A stretch of 64,000 bases of DNA from an uncultured Bacteroidales bacterium (GCA_947303395.1 CAMYYD010000005.1:116307-180306), one strand, 5' to 3'; shown: positions 18,104-27,715, counted from the stretch's first letter. The notes: generated by a model from the sequence alone, not told the origin. Made by a program: numbers and translations.

Positions 18104-19057
18104 TAAATTTAACACGATTTTCTCAATGCTGATGCCTTCAGCTTGAGCGGTGTAGTTACGAACTAGGCGGTGTCTCAAAACAGGCACTGCCACTTTTTTC
18201 ACGTCTTCGATGTCGGGTGAGAACTTGCCGTTCATCAGGGCGTTGGCTTTGGCACCGATTATGAGATACTGCGAAGCACGAGGACCCGCACCCCAGCTTA
18301 AGTATTTATTTGCCAACTCGCTACCACGCTCGGTGTTTGGGCGAGTCTTGGAAACGAGATTTACTGCATATTCGTAAACGTTGTCAGGCACTGGCACGCG
18401 ACGCACCAGCTGCTGGAAATACAAAATTTCCTCAGCATTCATCACAGCCTCCACCTTATTATTAATAGCGGCAGTGGTGTTCTTCACGACAGCGATTTCC
18501 TCTTCGTATGAAGGATAATCGAGCATGAGGTTGAACATGAAACGGTCGAGCTGAGCCTCAGGAAGCGGATATGTCCCTTCCTGTTCGATAGGATTCTGCG
18601 TGGCAAGCACGAAGAACGGCTCGCTCAGCTTATATGTCTTGCCGGAAACAGTGACGTTTTTCTCCTGCATAGCCTCGAGCAAGGCAGCCTGAGTCTTAGG
18701 AGGCGTACGGTTGATCTCGTCAGCAAGGATTATGTTAGCAAAAACAGGGCCTTTCACGAATTTAAACTGACGCGACTCATCCAAAATCTCGGTTCCGACG
18801 ATATCGGAAGGCATGAGGTCAGGGGTGAACTGGATACGGTTGAAGCTCAAACCAAGTGCTTGTCCTATTGTGTTGATTAACAATGTCTTGGCAAGACCAG
18901 GAACACCAACCAGCAACACGTGACCCTGACAGAAAATCGACAAAATGGTATCGTGAATCACCTCGTTTTGTCCGATGATGACTTTTCCGATTTCTTTTTT
19001 TAAAGAATTATATTTTTCAACAAGGGCTTTTGCGCCTTCAACATCGTTACTATACAT
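18098..19057 (-). CDS. MoxR-family AAA+ ATPase
   Basis: MoxR ATPases act as chaperones that help assemble or activate VWA-domain proteins and metalloenzymes. This 319-aa protein has Walker A GVPGLAKT, Walker B ILADEINR, the PPKTQAALLEAMQE block, sensor ATQNPIEQEGTYPLPEAQLDRF and the C-terminal helical lid ending in the usual RHRLVRNYTAQAEG. It is complete. The usual partners (DUF58, VWA/Bat proteins) are not next to it: downstream is a convergent gene and upstream are folding factors. Its ATG directly abuts an octamer inverted-repeat array, leaving no room for a separate ribosome-binding site. Confidence 0.93.
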   Translation of the reverse strand: MYSNDVEGAKALVEKYNSLKKEIGKVIIGQNEVIHDTILSIFCQGHVLLVGVPGLAKTLLINTIGQALGLSFNRIQFTPDLMPSDIVGTEILDESRQFKFVKGPVFANIILADEINRTPPKTQAALLEAMQEKNVTVSGKTYKLSEPFFVLATQNPIEQEGTYPLPEAQLDRFMFNLMLDYPSYEEEIAVVKNTTAAINNKVEAVMNAEEILYFQQLVRRVPVPDNVYEYAVNLVSKTRPNTERGSELANKYLSWGAGPRASQYLIIGAKANALMNGKFSPDIEDVKKVAVPVLRHRLVRNYTAQAEGISIEKIVLNLL

Positions 19058-19138
19058 AGTTGTTCAGTTATTCAGTTGTTCAGTTGTTCAGTTATTCAAT
19101 TGAGTAGTAAAAACTGACTAACTGAATAACTGATTAAC
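19058..19138. repeat. Octamer inverted-repeat array, copy B
   Basis: Left arm has five units (AGTTGTTC, AGTTATTC, AGTTGTTC, AGTTGTTC, AGTTATTC); a short spacer follows, then AACTGACT, AACTGAAT, AACTGATT, AACT. It fills the gap between the SurA-like gene and moxR and begins on the base next to the moxR start codon, so in the mRNA the hairpin would end right at the ATG. Confidence 0.85.
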
Positions 19139-19144
19139 TTCTAA

Positions 19145-20500
19145 CTATTCTCTAAGATTCCAGTCAAATTTAAAATCGCAGTCTTTATAGTCGTCGCAGA
19201 TTTTCACGTAGGCCTTGCTTGACTTCGAGTCAATCCATTTGTTGATAGCTTCCTGGCGAAGTTTCTGCATTGTCCATTGCTGAATCAGGGCATAATCTTC
19301 TTGCAGATTTGCCTTGTGTGGAGTGGTTTTCTTTTTGATTATCAATAATCTATATGCGTCTTTATCGTTTTTAGTCTTCATCGGGACAGGGTTGCTCACC
19401 TCACCCACTTGAAGCTTGTTGACGACCACCGAGACCTGCTGGTCGAGATCTTCTGCAGCGAACAAAGTGCTGCCGTCGTTAGGATTCACGAGATAACCTC
19501 CGTTGACTTTATCGTCCTCGTCGCTGAATTTCACCACGGCTTCATCGAAGGTGATGCTGTCGTTTCTGATAAGGTTGGCGATAGAGTCAAGTTCGTTATA
19601 AGCTTGCTGTAACGCTTCCGGCGACACTTTCACCGTGAGCAGGATATGACGCACGTTGACGTAATCGCCGCGGCGTTCAATCAATTGCAGGATATGAAAA
19701 CCATACTCTGTTTCAATGACTTCCGAGATCTCACCGTCTTTCAAGGCAAACGCCGCGGCTTCAAACTCCGGCACCAATTCGCCTCTGCCCTGGAAACCAA
19801 GCTCGCCGCCTTTCTTTGCGGAACCTGGATCTTCGGAATAAAGCAACGCCAATGTTGAGAAACGTTCGCCTTTCAAAATTCTGTTGCGCAAACCATAAAG
19901 TCTGTCTTTCACCGCAAGTTTTTCGTCGAGAGTGATTGGCGGTTTCTTAACCAGCTGCGCTATCTCATAGTGCGCACTGACCATCGGAACGGAGTCTTTC
20001 GGAATGCTGTTGTAAAACTCACGCACGTCGCTTGGAGTCGCGCTGACCCCCTCAACGATCTTGCGCTGCACCTCGTCGATGAGTTTCTGGTCTCTTATTA
20101 TGGTACGAAGCTCATCCTTGATCTCCTTCATTGTCTTGTTGAAATATTTTTCAAGCTTCTCCTGCGATCCAAGCTGATTTACGTAATAACGGATGCGGTA
20201 TTCCATCTCCTGATCAACCTGATCATCGGTAACCTCGATACTGTCGAGTTCGGCCTGATTCAGCATAAGCTTGCGGAAAAGCTGGTCTTCAAGAATCTCG
20301 CAGCGTATCGACGAAGCGCTTCCCTTGATGCCGCCCTGAAGCCTATATTGCATATATTGCTCCTCAATGTCCGACTGCATGACGATATTTTTACCCACAA
20401 CAGCCACGACCTTATCGATAACCTGCGCCTGTTGAGCATATATCGTTGAAGCACAAATAGTTACAAAAACAAATAAAGCAAAAATCTTTCTTAGCTTCAT
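19145..20500 (-). CDS. Periplasmic parvulin-type peptidyl-prolyl isomerase, SurA-like
   Basis: A 451-aa SurA-like chaperone for outer-membrane proteins. Signal peptide MKLRKIFALFVFVTICASTIYAQ; SurA N-terminal helical region starting VIDKVVAVVGKNIVMQSDIEEQ; first PpiC domain (YEIAQLVKKPP...YGFHILQLIERRG, about residues 175-285); second PpiC-like domain (VNVRHILLTVK onward); C-terminal helix. The signature GSAKKGGELGFQGRGELVPEFEAAAF is clear. It lies in a run of three folding genes after guaB, all on the minus strand, with the small lipoprotein 8 nt upstream. Confidence 0.92.
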   Translation of the reverse strand: MKLRKIFALFVFVTICASTIYAQQAQVIDKVVAVVGKNIVMQSDIEEQYMQYRLQGGIKGSASSIRCEILEDQLFRKLMLNQAELDSIEVTDDQVDQEMEYRIRYYVNQLGSQEKLEKYFNKTMKEIKDELRTIIRDQKLIDEVQRKIVEGVSATPSDVREFYNSIPKDSVPMVSAHYEIAQLVKKPPITLDEKLAVKDRLYGLRNRILKGERFSTLALLYSEDPGSAKKGGELGFQGRGELVPEFEAAAFALKDGEISEVIETEYGFHILQLIERRGDYVNVRHILLTVKVSPEALQQAYNELDSIANLIRNDSITFDEAVVKFSDEDDKVNGGYLVNPNDGSTLFAAEDLDQQVSVVVNKLQVGEVSNPVPMKTKNDKDAYRLLIIKKKTTPHKANLQEDYALIQQWTMQKLRQEAINKWIDSKSSKAYVKICDDYKDCDFKFDWNLRE

Positions 20501-20508
20501 AATTTTAA

Positions 20509-21024
20509 CTAATAAATTTCAAAAACACGTTCTTTAACAGCTTTGTTGTAAAGACTGTTATTCATATTTTCAATCAGTTCTTTCTTCCTGATATTCAATA
20601 TGATATCTCTGACAGCCAAACTATCCAGCTCAACGGCTGAATTTTCCTCGATATACTTCGCGATTTCGTCTTCAGAAACGATGGTATCGAGATTTTGTTC
20701 TATCAGCAATGATTCATATTTATAGATAATCAACGAGGTACGATAATCCTCAATCTGTCTTGAGAAATCAAGTTCTGATTTGTCGATATTATTCTCCGCC
20801 TGATGAATGAGCAGCTGACGACGGATCCAATTGTCGATGAAAGCTTTCGTTCTGAAGAGGCTGTCGTTAACGCTAATGCCTTCATACAGAACGCTTTGCA
20901 AATCGGATTGATACAAAACCTTGTCGTAAATGGTAGCAATGGCCTTGTCACCGCTGCCATTTTTTGAATTCTGGCACGAAAACAATGCCAAAACCAAAAT
21001 CAATCCGATTGCAAACCTTTTCAT
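20509..21024 (-). CDS. Small lipoprotein resembling the N-terminal part of SurA/PpiC proteins
   Basis: A 171-aa lipoprotein (signal ending VLALFSCQNS). It begins GDKAIATIYDKVLYQSDLQSVL, which resembles the start of SurA and PrsA N-terminal helical regions, and has FIDNWIRRQLLIHQAE typical of that fold, but no PpiC domain follows. Its ATG overlaps the stop of the upstream isomerase (ATGA) and the SurA-like gene starts 8 nt downstream, so it sits between two foldases in one transcript. It may be a chaperone-only factor working with them; this is inference from position and weak similarity. Confidence 0.75.
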   Translation of the reverse strand: MKRFAIGLILVLALFSCQNSKNGSGDKAIATIYDKVLYQSDLQSVLYEGISVNDSLFRTKAFIDNWIRRQLLIHQAENNIDKSELDFSRQIEDYRTSLIIYKYESLLIEQNLDTIVSEDEIAKYIEENSAVELDSLAVRDIILNIRKKELIENMNNSLYNKAVKERVFEIY

Positions 21025-23024
21025 TTATAGTTTTTTCTGACTTTTTCCAAAACTTTCTCGTCAACTGTGACAGGATATTTTGCCTTGAGAGCTTCCAGCC
21101 AATCGTTTTCGAGTTTTGTCTGATAAGCTGAGGTGATTATACCTCTAGCCTCTCTATAGGTCTTCGGCTCTGGCTCGCGAACCTCAAGAATCTTGACGAT
21201 TTTCGTCGATTTGTCGACTGTTGAAGGAATTACGCGGATTGTTCCGGCAACCCATTCTGTTTCGTCGATGTCGACATTATCGCCCTGCTGGAAATATGGA
21301 GACTTGATTGTGACGCCTTTCAAACCTTCGCTTTTCACGATGGCTTTCAAGCTGTCGGCCTTCAAATCCTGACGAATCAGTTCTTCCATTCTTGGGAGAC
21401 TTTCCTCGTTATTGACGTTGACCAAAATGGTTTTCACGCGTTTGCCCCACATATATTCATTCTTGTTGGCATCGTAAAATGCTTTGATGCCCGCTGTGTC
21501 AAGTTCGGCTTTTTTCCAGACTTCCTTATCCATCAAGTCGAAGAGAAGGATGCCGTCGTGATATTCCTGAACGAGAAGTTTGAAGTCAGGATATTTTTCC
21601 TCAAGATGAGCGTCTTCGTAAGCAAATGCTGACTCTTTCAAGAATTCGCCATAAAGCTGGTAGGCGTATGAACCCTCCGACATAAATGGCTGTGACGACT
21701 CGTTTTTCTTGATATATTCAACAAAATCTGAGATTTTATAATTTTGTTTTTGCAATTTGAAGAGAACCTGATTCTGGTCAACACCTTCAGCCACAACATA
21801 TTTTCCTTCTTTCAAAGTAGTGTCGATTGTTGCGATGAAAGCATCTTTAACCTTTGTGTATTCCTTGAATTTATTCTCTTTCAGGATACGTTTCAGCACC
21901 ACTTCCTCGCTGACCTTTGCGCGCATGTCTTTTTCGACGCGTTTTTTGATATTTTCTCTTTCTTCATCAAGACTCTTAACGCCTGATTTTGAAACAAGTT
22001 TGATGATATGATAGCCATAGCTGGTCTTAACCGGCTCTGAAAACTCATTTTCGTTCAGTGTTTTAACTACAGCGATGAATTCCGGAACAATCTGACTGAC
22101 TTTGAATGGAGTAAGCATGCCGCCATGCTGTGCGCTGCCTTTGTCGTCGGAATATTTTTTAACGATGACATCCCAGTTTGTGCCGTCTTTGTTGATTTCG
22201 TTATAGATGTTAAATGCTTTAGCTCTCACGACTGAGTCGGTCTTTTCAGGATCGTTTTCGTCGACGACGAGGAAGATATGAGCGGCTTTGATCTGTCCGC
22301 AAGCCGGAGTTTTCGAGTTGAGTTTGATGATATGATAGCCGAAATCGGAGCGTACCGGCATTGAAACCTCGCCTTCTTTGGTGTTGTAGGCGCCGCTTTC
22401 AAACGGATAGACCATATCGAAAACCGAGAAATATCCAAGATTTCCGCGGTTACCTTTGTAGGCGCGCTGTTTGCCAGGTATAGCTTCCATATCGCGTGCT
22501 GAAGGATCTTCAGAAGCCTCGACGGCTACATCGCCGAAGTCTTCGCCATTCATGATGCGTTTACGAAGCTCGAGAGCTTTATTGTAAGCCTTGAGTGTAT
22601 CGGCCGGCACAGCGTGAATGTCGCATTTGATAAGGATATGCGATGCGTTGACATCCCACTGCATCCTCTCATAAGCCTCTTCGATGAGCTGTTCGGTGAT
22701 AGCGTCGTTTGTGAAATAAGGTTTGGCAAGCTGTTTGCGATAGCCTTCATATTCTTTGATGAACTTTGGAAGAGTATCCATCTTACGTGCTTCAGCCTCA
22801 ATGACTTTCAACTTGAAGTTGATATACATGTCGAGATATTCGTCGACATTTTTCTTGTCGAGGACTTCGCTCTTCACGTTGTTTTTCTCGTAAACTTCCA
22901 TGAATTCACCTGCTGAGATTTTATTATCTCCCAAGGTTATTAAAGTCTTTGATTTCCAACCCTGAGCAAAGAGGAGGGCTGGGGTCATTAATGCTAATAA
23001 AACTAATAATTTCTTCATTTTCAA
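21021..23024 (-). CDS. Large periplasmic peptidyl-prolyl isomerase with two PpiC domains
   Basis: A 667-aa exported foldase. Signal peptide MKKLLVLLALMTPALLFAQ; N-terminal helical part; two consecutive parvulin domains (VNASHILIKCDI...FGYHIIKLNSKT at about 125-235, and KAAHIFLVVDEN...YGYHIIKLVSKS at about 245-345); then a long C-terminal helical region with EWVAGTIRVIPS and EVREPEPKTYREARG. Parvulins of this type help outer-membrane protein folding. It is cotranscribed with the small lipoprotein (4-nt overlap). Start could be MKMKK (23024) or MKK (23018). An octamer repeat array lies upstream. Confidence 0.9.
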   Translation of the reverse strand: MKMKKLLVLLALMTPALLFAQGWKSKTLITLGDNKISAGEFMEVYEKNNVKSEVLDKKNVDEYLDMYINFKLKVIEAEARKMDTLPKFIKEYEGYRKQLAKPYFTNDAITEQLIEEAYERMQWDVNASHILIKCDIHAVPADTLKAYNKALELRKRIMNGEDFGDVAVEASEDPSARDMEAIPGKQRAYKGNRGNLGYFSVFDMVYPFESGAYNTKEGEVSMPVRSDFGYHIIKLNSKTPACGQIKAAHIFLVVDENDPEKTDSVVRAKAFNIYNEINKDGTNWDVIVKKYSDDKGSAQHGGMLTPFKVSQIVPEFIAVVKTLNENEFSEPVKTSYGYHIIKLVSKSGVKSLDEERENIKKRVEKDMRAKVSEEVVLKRILKENKFKEYTKVKDAFIATIDTTLKEGKYVVAEGVDQNQVLFKLQKQNYKISDFVEYIKKNESSQPFMSEGSYAYQLYGEFLKESAFAYEDAHLEEKYPDFKLLVQEYHDGILLFDLMDKEVWKKAELDTAGIKAFYDANKNEYMWGKRVKTILVNVNNEESLPRMEELIRQDLKADSLKAIVKSEGLKGVTIKSPYFQQGDNVDIDETEWVAGTIRVIPSTVDKSTKIVKILEVREPEPKTYREARGIITSAYQTKLENDWLEALKAKYPVTVDEKVLEKVRKNYK

Positions 23025-23036
23025 TTTAATCTAAAT

Positions 23037-23119
23037 TATTCGGTTAATCAGTTAGTCAGTTAGTCAGTTAATCAGTTGTTCAGTTAACTGGCTAACTGAA
23101 TAACTGAACAACTGGTAAC
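23037..23119. repeat. Octamer inverted-repeat array, copy C
   Basis: Left arm units of the form GTTAATCA, GTTAGTCA, GTTAGTCA, GTTAATCA, GTTGTTCA; right arm AACTGGCT, AACTGAAT, AACTGAAC, AACTGG. It fills the gap between the guaB stop and the start of the parvulin gene, so it could act as a terminator, attenuator or processing site between them. Confidence 0.85.
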
Positions 23120-23123
23120 TTTA

Positions 23124-24596
23124 TTATGCCTTTCTGCTATAATTCGGTGATTCCTGTGTGATTGTGATGTCGTGCGGATGGCTCTCGTTCATGCCAGATG
23201 CTGTGATCTTGATGAAGCGGGCGTTATGCAGCTCCTCGATGGTGTGTGAGCCGGTGTAGCCCATACCAGCGCGGAGACCGCCGACCATCTGATAAACCAC
23301 TTCCGAGAGGCTTCCTTTGTAAGGAACGCGACCTACGATGCCTTCAGGAACCAGTTTCTTGATATCGTCTTCCATATCCTGGAAATAACGGTCCTTCGAG
23401 CCGTGCTGCATAGCCTCGAGTGAGCCCATGCCGCGGTATGTCTTGTATTTACGGCCTTCGAAGATGATGGTATCGCCTGGAGATTCGTTCACGCCAGCGA
23501 ACAATGAACCTGCCATGATTGTTGAAGCACCAGCTGCGATAGCCTTCACGATATCGCCAGTGTAACGGATACCGCCGTCAGCGATGACTGGGATGCCGCT
23601 GCCTTTAAGAGCTTCCGAAACGTTGTATACAGCTGTGAGCTGAGGGACGCCTATACCAGCGATGATACGAGTTGTGCAGATTGAACCAGGTCCGATACCC
23701 ACTTTGATAGCGTCGACGTCGAGTTTAGCTAGGTCACGAGCTGCCTCGGCTGTAGCGATGTTTCCGATGACGAGGTCGATGTTCGGGAATGCCTTGCGGA
23801 GCTGTTTTGTGACGTTGAACACGTTCTTTGAGTGACCGTGTGCGGTGTCGACCACGATGGCGTCAACGCCAGCATCCACGAGGGCTTGAGCGCGTTCCAT
23901 GGTGTTGTAGGTGATACCCACAGCGGCAGCGACTCTCAAGCGACCGTGCTCGTCTTTCGAAGCATTCGGACGAGCCTTGATTTTGATGATATCTTTGTAA
24001 GTGATAAGTCCGATGAGATGATTATGTTTGTCGACGACCGGCAGTTTCTCGATTTTATGCTCCTGGAGGATATCCTCAGCTGTTGCAAAATCGGTGAACT
24101 CTGTTGTGGTGATGAGGTTGTCTTTTGTCATCACTTCCGAGATCGGACGGTCGGTCTTGCGCTCGAAACGAAGGTCACGGTTGGTGACGATACCCACGAG
24201 CACGTTGTCGTCGTTCACTACCGGGATACCACCGATATGATAGTCGTTCATGATTTTGAGAGCGTCGCGGACGAGGGCGCCTTCTTTGATTGTTACCGGG
24301 TTGATGATCATGCCGTTTTCAGCGCGTTTCACCTTGGTGACCTCGGCAGCCTGCTGCTCGATTGTCATGTTTTTGTGGAGCACGCCGATGCCTCCTTCCT
24401 GAGCGATAGCGATAGCCATCGGAGCCTCGGTGACGGTGTCCATACCAGCAGTAACGATTGGGATATTCAGCCTGATGCGGCGGGAGAAATTGGTTCTCAA
24501 ATCGGCATCGCGAGGGATGAGGTCGCTATAAGCCGGGATTAAAAGCACGTCGTCGTAAGTCAAGCCTTCTTCGACAAATTTTTCATTTTTTGACAT
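23124..24596 (-). CDS. guaB: Inosine-5'-monophosphate dehydrogenase
   Basis: GuaB oxidises IMP to XMP with NAD+, the committed step to guanine nucleotides. The 490-aa protein has the catalytic barrel start ([15 protein letters not shown]), two CBS domains (about 95-205) inserted in the barrel, the active-site loop [15 protein letters not shown] with the catalytic Cys, and the flap region GMGSLEAMQ. Length is normal. It has its own promoter and is the first gene of the minus-strand block with the folding genes; the octamer array separates it from them. Confidence 0.98.
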   Translation of the reverse strand: MSKNEKFVEEGLTYDDVLLIPAYSDLIPRDADLRTNFSRRIRLNIPIVTAGMDTVTEAPMAIAIAQEGGIGVLHKNMTIEQQAAEVTKVKRAENGMIINPVTIKEGALVRDALKIMNDYHIGGIPVVNDDNVLVGIVTNRDLRFERKTDRPISEVMTKDNLITTTEFTDFATAEDILQEHKIEKLPVVDKHNHLIGLITYKDIIKIKARPNASKDEHGRLRVAAAVGITYNTMERAQALVDAGVDAIVVDTAHGHSKNVFNVTKQLRKAFPNIDLVIGNIATAEAARDLAKLDVDAIKVGIGPGSICTTRIIAGIGVPQLTAVYNVSEALKGSGIPVIADGGIRYTGDIVKAIAAGASTIMAGSLFAGVNESPGDTIIFEGRKYKTYRGMGSLEAMQHGSKDRYFQDMEDDIKKLVPEGIVGRVPYKGSLSEVVYQMVGGLRAGMGYTGSHTIEELHNARFIKITASGMNESHPHDITITQESPNYSRKA

Positions 24597-24634
24597 AATA
24601 TGCAGTTTTTAATTATTCTCTAATAATTAATCTG

Positions 24635-24642
24635 CAAAAATA
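24635..24642 (-). promoter_or_regulatory. Promoter -7 element of guaB
   Basis: The reverse strand reads TATTTTTG, an exact TAnnTTTG match about 39 nt upstream of the guaB ATG. Confidence 0.6.
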
Positions 24643-24684
24643 CGAAAAAAATTTGAAGTGTGCGGAATGAATTTTTAAGTTTTT

Positions 24685-26082
24685 TCACTTTGCCGTACAA
24701 ACTGGGCGTGCAAACGAATCGAAACTGGTACAAGATTCTCCAACCTTATCGTCTGTTATGTAAATCGTTTTTCCCCTTTCCCCAAAAAGCTCGTCTTTCG
24801 ATTTAGTCGAAGTCCAGTATTCGCCATTAAATAAAAACACAGCACCGTTGGGTTCAATGATATTTGTCCAATCAGCCAAACTTATTTCGTTGGAAGATGT
24901 AAGCTTGAAAACTTTATAATCCCAATCGTCGGGAAGCAAAATTATGCCCTTTTTCCCATCGATATTTGCCCAGACAAAACTAAAACCAGTGGGGTTTTCC
25001 CTTTTGAACAAAACATAATTCCATTCTTTGTCAGACAATACACTCCAGCTTTTTAACCCGGCATTGTCAATAGGGTAAGTTTCCCACATGCCCCATGCGG
25101 TATTGGAAGAGAAAAAAGATGGAGCATGCGATAATTGATCGTTAGCAAATTTCAAATTTCCACCACCATAACGTGCCAGCAAAAGACCTTGCGAGAAATG
25201 AACTTTTTTCTTGTCGCTAACAGAAAAAACACCAGGAGCGGCTCCTTTAGGACAATTTCCCATTTTCACATTAAATCTGGTCATCTTATTCCGCTCAATT
25301 TCAAACTCTTTATTAAAAGTCTTGCATTTGTTCATTTCGAGAACCAAAGCGTGTTTGCCCAAAAGCATTGTGTCGATGCTTAAAGGCGTGACGCCACAGA
25401 CTTTGCCGTCGATGGTGACTTTTGCTCCTGTCGGATTTGTCTCAACCAATAGTTTGGATCTGATAAGTGGCATTTCGATATCCAGATATATTTTATCGCC
25501 ATCGTAGATTGAAATTTTTTTCGTTACGTCTTCATATCCTTCTTTTGAGACTGTTATCTCATACTCTCCGGCAGCTATCATCGGGTTGCGATAATATGTT
25601 TTTTCTTCCAAAACCCTGCCGTTTATAGTTATAGTGGCGCCACTTTCGGGTATTGTGTAAATAAAAAGACCTCCTGACCCGGAAAAGTTAGAGGTCTTAT
25701 TGATAAGCGTCATTTCATAGCCTTTTTTGCCACGCATGCTGAACGGAAACCAGAACTCGGTGGTGCCGAAATCGGGATGCGATATTTTGATGAAAGTGGC
25801 GTAATAGCTGATATAAATCCAGAGTTCTTCGCCATGTTCCTCAACTTCGAAATAAGTCTGCAAGTCGCCTTCAAAAAGCAGTTGATTACGCTGCTCCTCG
25901 TTGAGGTTTTCCGTTTTCATTTTTATGACGGAAAAAGGTTTCTCGTTGTCGTCAGTCTGGATGTCGGGATTGTCGTTGACAAATCCTTCAATCTGCTTGA
26001 AAGAATTGGGGCTCACTTCGAGCTGAGCGAACGAAGTTATTGACAAAACCAATGCGAATAATAAGACTAAATGTTTTTTCAT
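24685..26082 (-). CDS. Exported PEGA-domain protein (paralogue 2)
   Basis: A 465-aa exported protein (signal MKKHLVLLFALVLSITSFAQ). After a beta-rich N-terminal region come PEGA-like repeats (TIPESGATITINGRVLEEKTYY; ETNPTGAKVTIDGKVCGVTPLS), which are surface-layer-type beta domains. The C-terminal half (VFSVSDKKKVHFSQGLLLARYG...GKKGIILLPDDW) belongs to a family of Bacteroidales modules that begin FSVSxxxxVxFSxGNLQY and resemble FISUMP-type domains. The upstream gene has the same layout, so the two arose by duplication. Function unknown. It lies 12 nt after its paralogue in one transcript. Confidence 0.78.
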   Translation of the reverse strand: MKKHLVLLFALVLSITSFAQLEVSPNSFKQIEGFVNDNPDIQTDDNEKPFSVIKMKTENLNEEQRNQLLFEGDLQTYFEVEEHGEELWIYISYYATFIKISHPDFGTTEFWFPFSMRGKKGYEMTLINKTSNFSGSGGLFIYTIPESGATITINGRVLEEKTYYRNPMIAAGEYEITVSKEGYEDVTKKISIYDGDKIYLDIEMPLIRSKLLVETNPTGAKVTIDGKVCGVTPLSIDTMLLGKHALVLEMNKCKTFNKEFEIERNKMTRFNVKMGNCPKGAAPGVFSVSDKKKVHFSQGLLLARYGGGNLKFANDQLSHAPSFFSSNTAWGMWETYPIDNAGLKSWSVLSDKEWNYVLFKRENPTGFSFVWANIDGKKGIILLPDDWDYKVFKLTSSNEISLADWTNIIEPNGAVFLFNGEYWTSTKSKDELFGERGKTIYITDDKVGESCTSFDSFARPVCTAK

Positions 26083-26094
26083 GACACAAATTTT

Positions 26095-27636
26095 TTAATG
26101 AACGAGACGGACCGACATGCCTGTTGAGGGATCCATGCTCATGCCAAAACCCACCGAAAAATTATACACCATAAAATCATCATCATCAACTCTTCCAATT
26201 GAACTTGACCAATACAGACATATAGGCTCGCCGATATTAATAGTATCAATCGTTTTTCTATAACCGGCCGAAGGCAAAAAGACAGCTCCGTGGGCTTCAA
26301 GTTTGTTAGTCCAGTCGAAGAGACTTATGGCATTTTCGTTATAATTTGAATATTCATCGTTTGTTTTTTTCAAATCAAAGTATTCTTTTTTCCAGTTATC
26401 GGGCAGAAGCACAACGCCGCATATCCCGTTAACAGTAGCTTTGGCGAATCTTATACCCGATTCTGTTTTTCTATTTGTTGTAACATAATCCCATTCTTTA
26501 CTTGAAAGTGTGCGCCAGAAATCGCTTTTATTGCCGCCGTTTGAAATCGGGTTATGACCCCAGTCGGTGAATTCCTGTTTGTAATCGCTTGATTTTGTGG
26601 ATTTTAGAGTCGGATTATCCCAAGTGTTCCAGGCAAAATTGTCGATACAGCCGTTTTTGTCTTTTTTCTTTGGACCAATAAAATAATATTGATTATCGGC
26701 GAAACGCCAGGTGTTTGTCTTGGTCTGATACTGAAGGTTTCCTTTCGAAAAATACACCTGTTCTGTAGCGCTTACAGAAAAAACGTTGTTTATCGCACCT
26801 TCGAGGCACTGTTCAAAAGTTTCGTTTAAAACAAGCGGCTTGTCTTTCTCAAATTGCAGTTTTTTTGAAATCATTTTCAGGTTATCCTTCTTGAGTTTAA
26901 CCCAATGGTTTCCTATTACTATGTTATTGAGAGTCACTGGTGTTACACCGTAAATCGAATCGTCAACAATGACGGTGGCTCCCGGAGGTGTTGTCTCGAT
27001 ATGAATCTCGCCATAGATGTAAGGCATTTCAATTTCCAAATCCAGATGTTCGTCGGTTTTTATCTCTACGGTTTTTGTAACATCTTCAAATGAGAATTTC
27101 GACACGGTTATCTCGTGTTTTCCTGCCGAAATAATTGGATTGGTGTAAGGCGTTCTTTCCCGAATGTCTTTGCCGTCAATTATAACGTATGCATTATCCT
27201 CCGGTTTGGTTGTCACGGTGATTGAGCCAGAGCCCAGGCCCAGATTTGCAGTATTCACCACAGTGATTTCGTAGCCTTTTTTGCCTTGCATTTCAAAAGG
27301 AAACTCAAATTTAATCGTCTCGGAATCGGGATAGGAAAACTTTATGTATGATGTGTAATAGCTGATAAAAAGCCACACTTCGCCAATATGGTAGTCTATT
27401 TCAAAAAACGTTCCCTTTGGCGTTTCGAACGACAGATTATGACGTTCCTTGTCGTTGATGTTTTCCGTTTTTATTTTCAAGACCGCATAAGGAAGGTTGT
27501 TGTCATCGTATTGGTAGTCAGGATCAATGTTTACGAAGCCTTCCACAAGTTTGAATGAATTCGGCTTCACTTCAAGTTGGGCTAATGCGTTGAGTGACAA
27601 TAATATAACAAAAAATAGAGTTGTGATTTTTTTCAT
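26095..27636 (-). CDS. Exported PEGA-domain protein (paralogue 1)
   Basis: A 513-aa exported protein (MKKITTLFFVILLSLNALAQ) with the same architecture as the next gene: N-terminal LEVKPNSFKLVEGFVN region, PEGA repeats (TTKPEDNAYVIIDGKDIRERTPY; ETTPPGATVIVDDSIYGVTPV), and a C-terminal FSVSATEQVYFSKGNLQYQ module with GICGVVLLPDNW. The module is more canonical here (NTWRFADNQ, LYWSSS) than in the paralogue. The track's start 7 codons upstream is a TTG inside the promoter; the ATG at 27636 is chosen. It is the first gene of the pair. Function unknown; probably an envelope or surface protein. Confidence 0.8.
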   Translation of the reverse strand: MKKITTLFFVILLSLNALAQLEVKPNSFKLVEGFVNIDPDYQYDDNNLPYAVLKIKTENINDKERHNLSFETPKGTFFEIDYHIGEVWLFISYYTSYIKFSYPDSETIKFEFPFEMQGKKGYEITVVNTANLGLGSGSITVTTKPEDNAYVIIDGKDIRERTPYTNPIISAGKHEITVSKFSFEDVTKTVEIKTDEHLDLEIEMPYIYGEIHIETTPPGATVIVDDSIYGVTPVTLNNIVIGNHWVKLKKDNLKMISKKLQFEKDKPLVLNETFEQCLEGAINNVFSVSATEQVYFSKGNLQYQTKTNTWRFADNQYYFIGPKKKDKNGCIDNFAWNTWDNPTLKSTKSSDYKQEFTDWGHNPISNGGNKSDFWRTLSSKEWDYVTTNRKTESGIRFAKATVNGICGVVLLPDNWKKEYFDLKKTNDEYSNYNENAISLFDWTNKLEAHGAVFLPSAGYRKTIDTINIGEPICLYWSSSIGRVDDDDFMVYNFSVGFGMSMDPSTGMSVRLVH

Positions 27637-27654
27637 TGTAGATAATTTAGATTG

Positions 27655-27662
27655 CAAATTTA
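27655..27662 (-). promoter_or_regulatory. Promoter -7 element of the PEGA gene pair
   Basis: The reverse strand reads TAAATTTG, matching TAnnTTTG, about 18 nt upstream of the ATG at 27636. It decides against the track's TTG start, which lies within the motif. Confidence 0.6.
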
Positions 27663-27702
27663 TATCATTTTTAAATAAATAGCAAGATATTTTAAAAAGT
27701 AT

Positions 27703-27710
27703 TATCTTTG
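27703..27710 (+). promoter_or_regulatory. Promoter -7 element of the LD-carboxypeptidase gene
   Basis: TATCTTTG matches TAnnTTTG and lies only 5 nt upstream of the ATG at 27716, predicting a nearly leaderless mRNA. No good -33 match was found. Confidence 0.55.
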
Positions 27711-27715
27711 CATCT

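Noticed and set aside
23832-24542. 236-aa plus-strand ORF opposite guaB
   Set aside because: Shadow of a highly conserved gene with strong codon bias; the protein has no recognisable motif.
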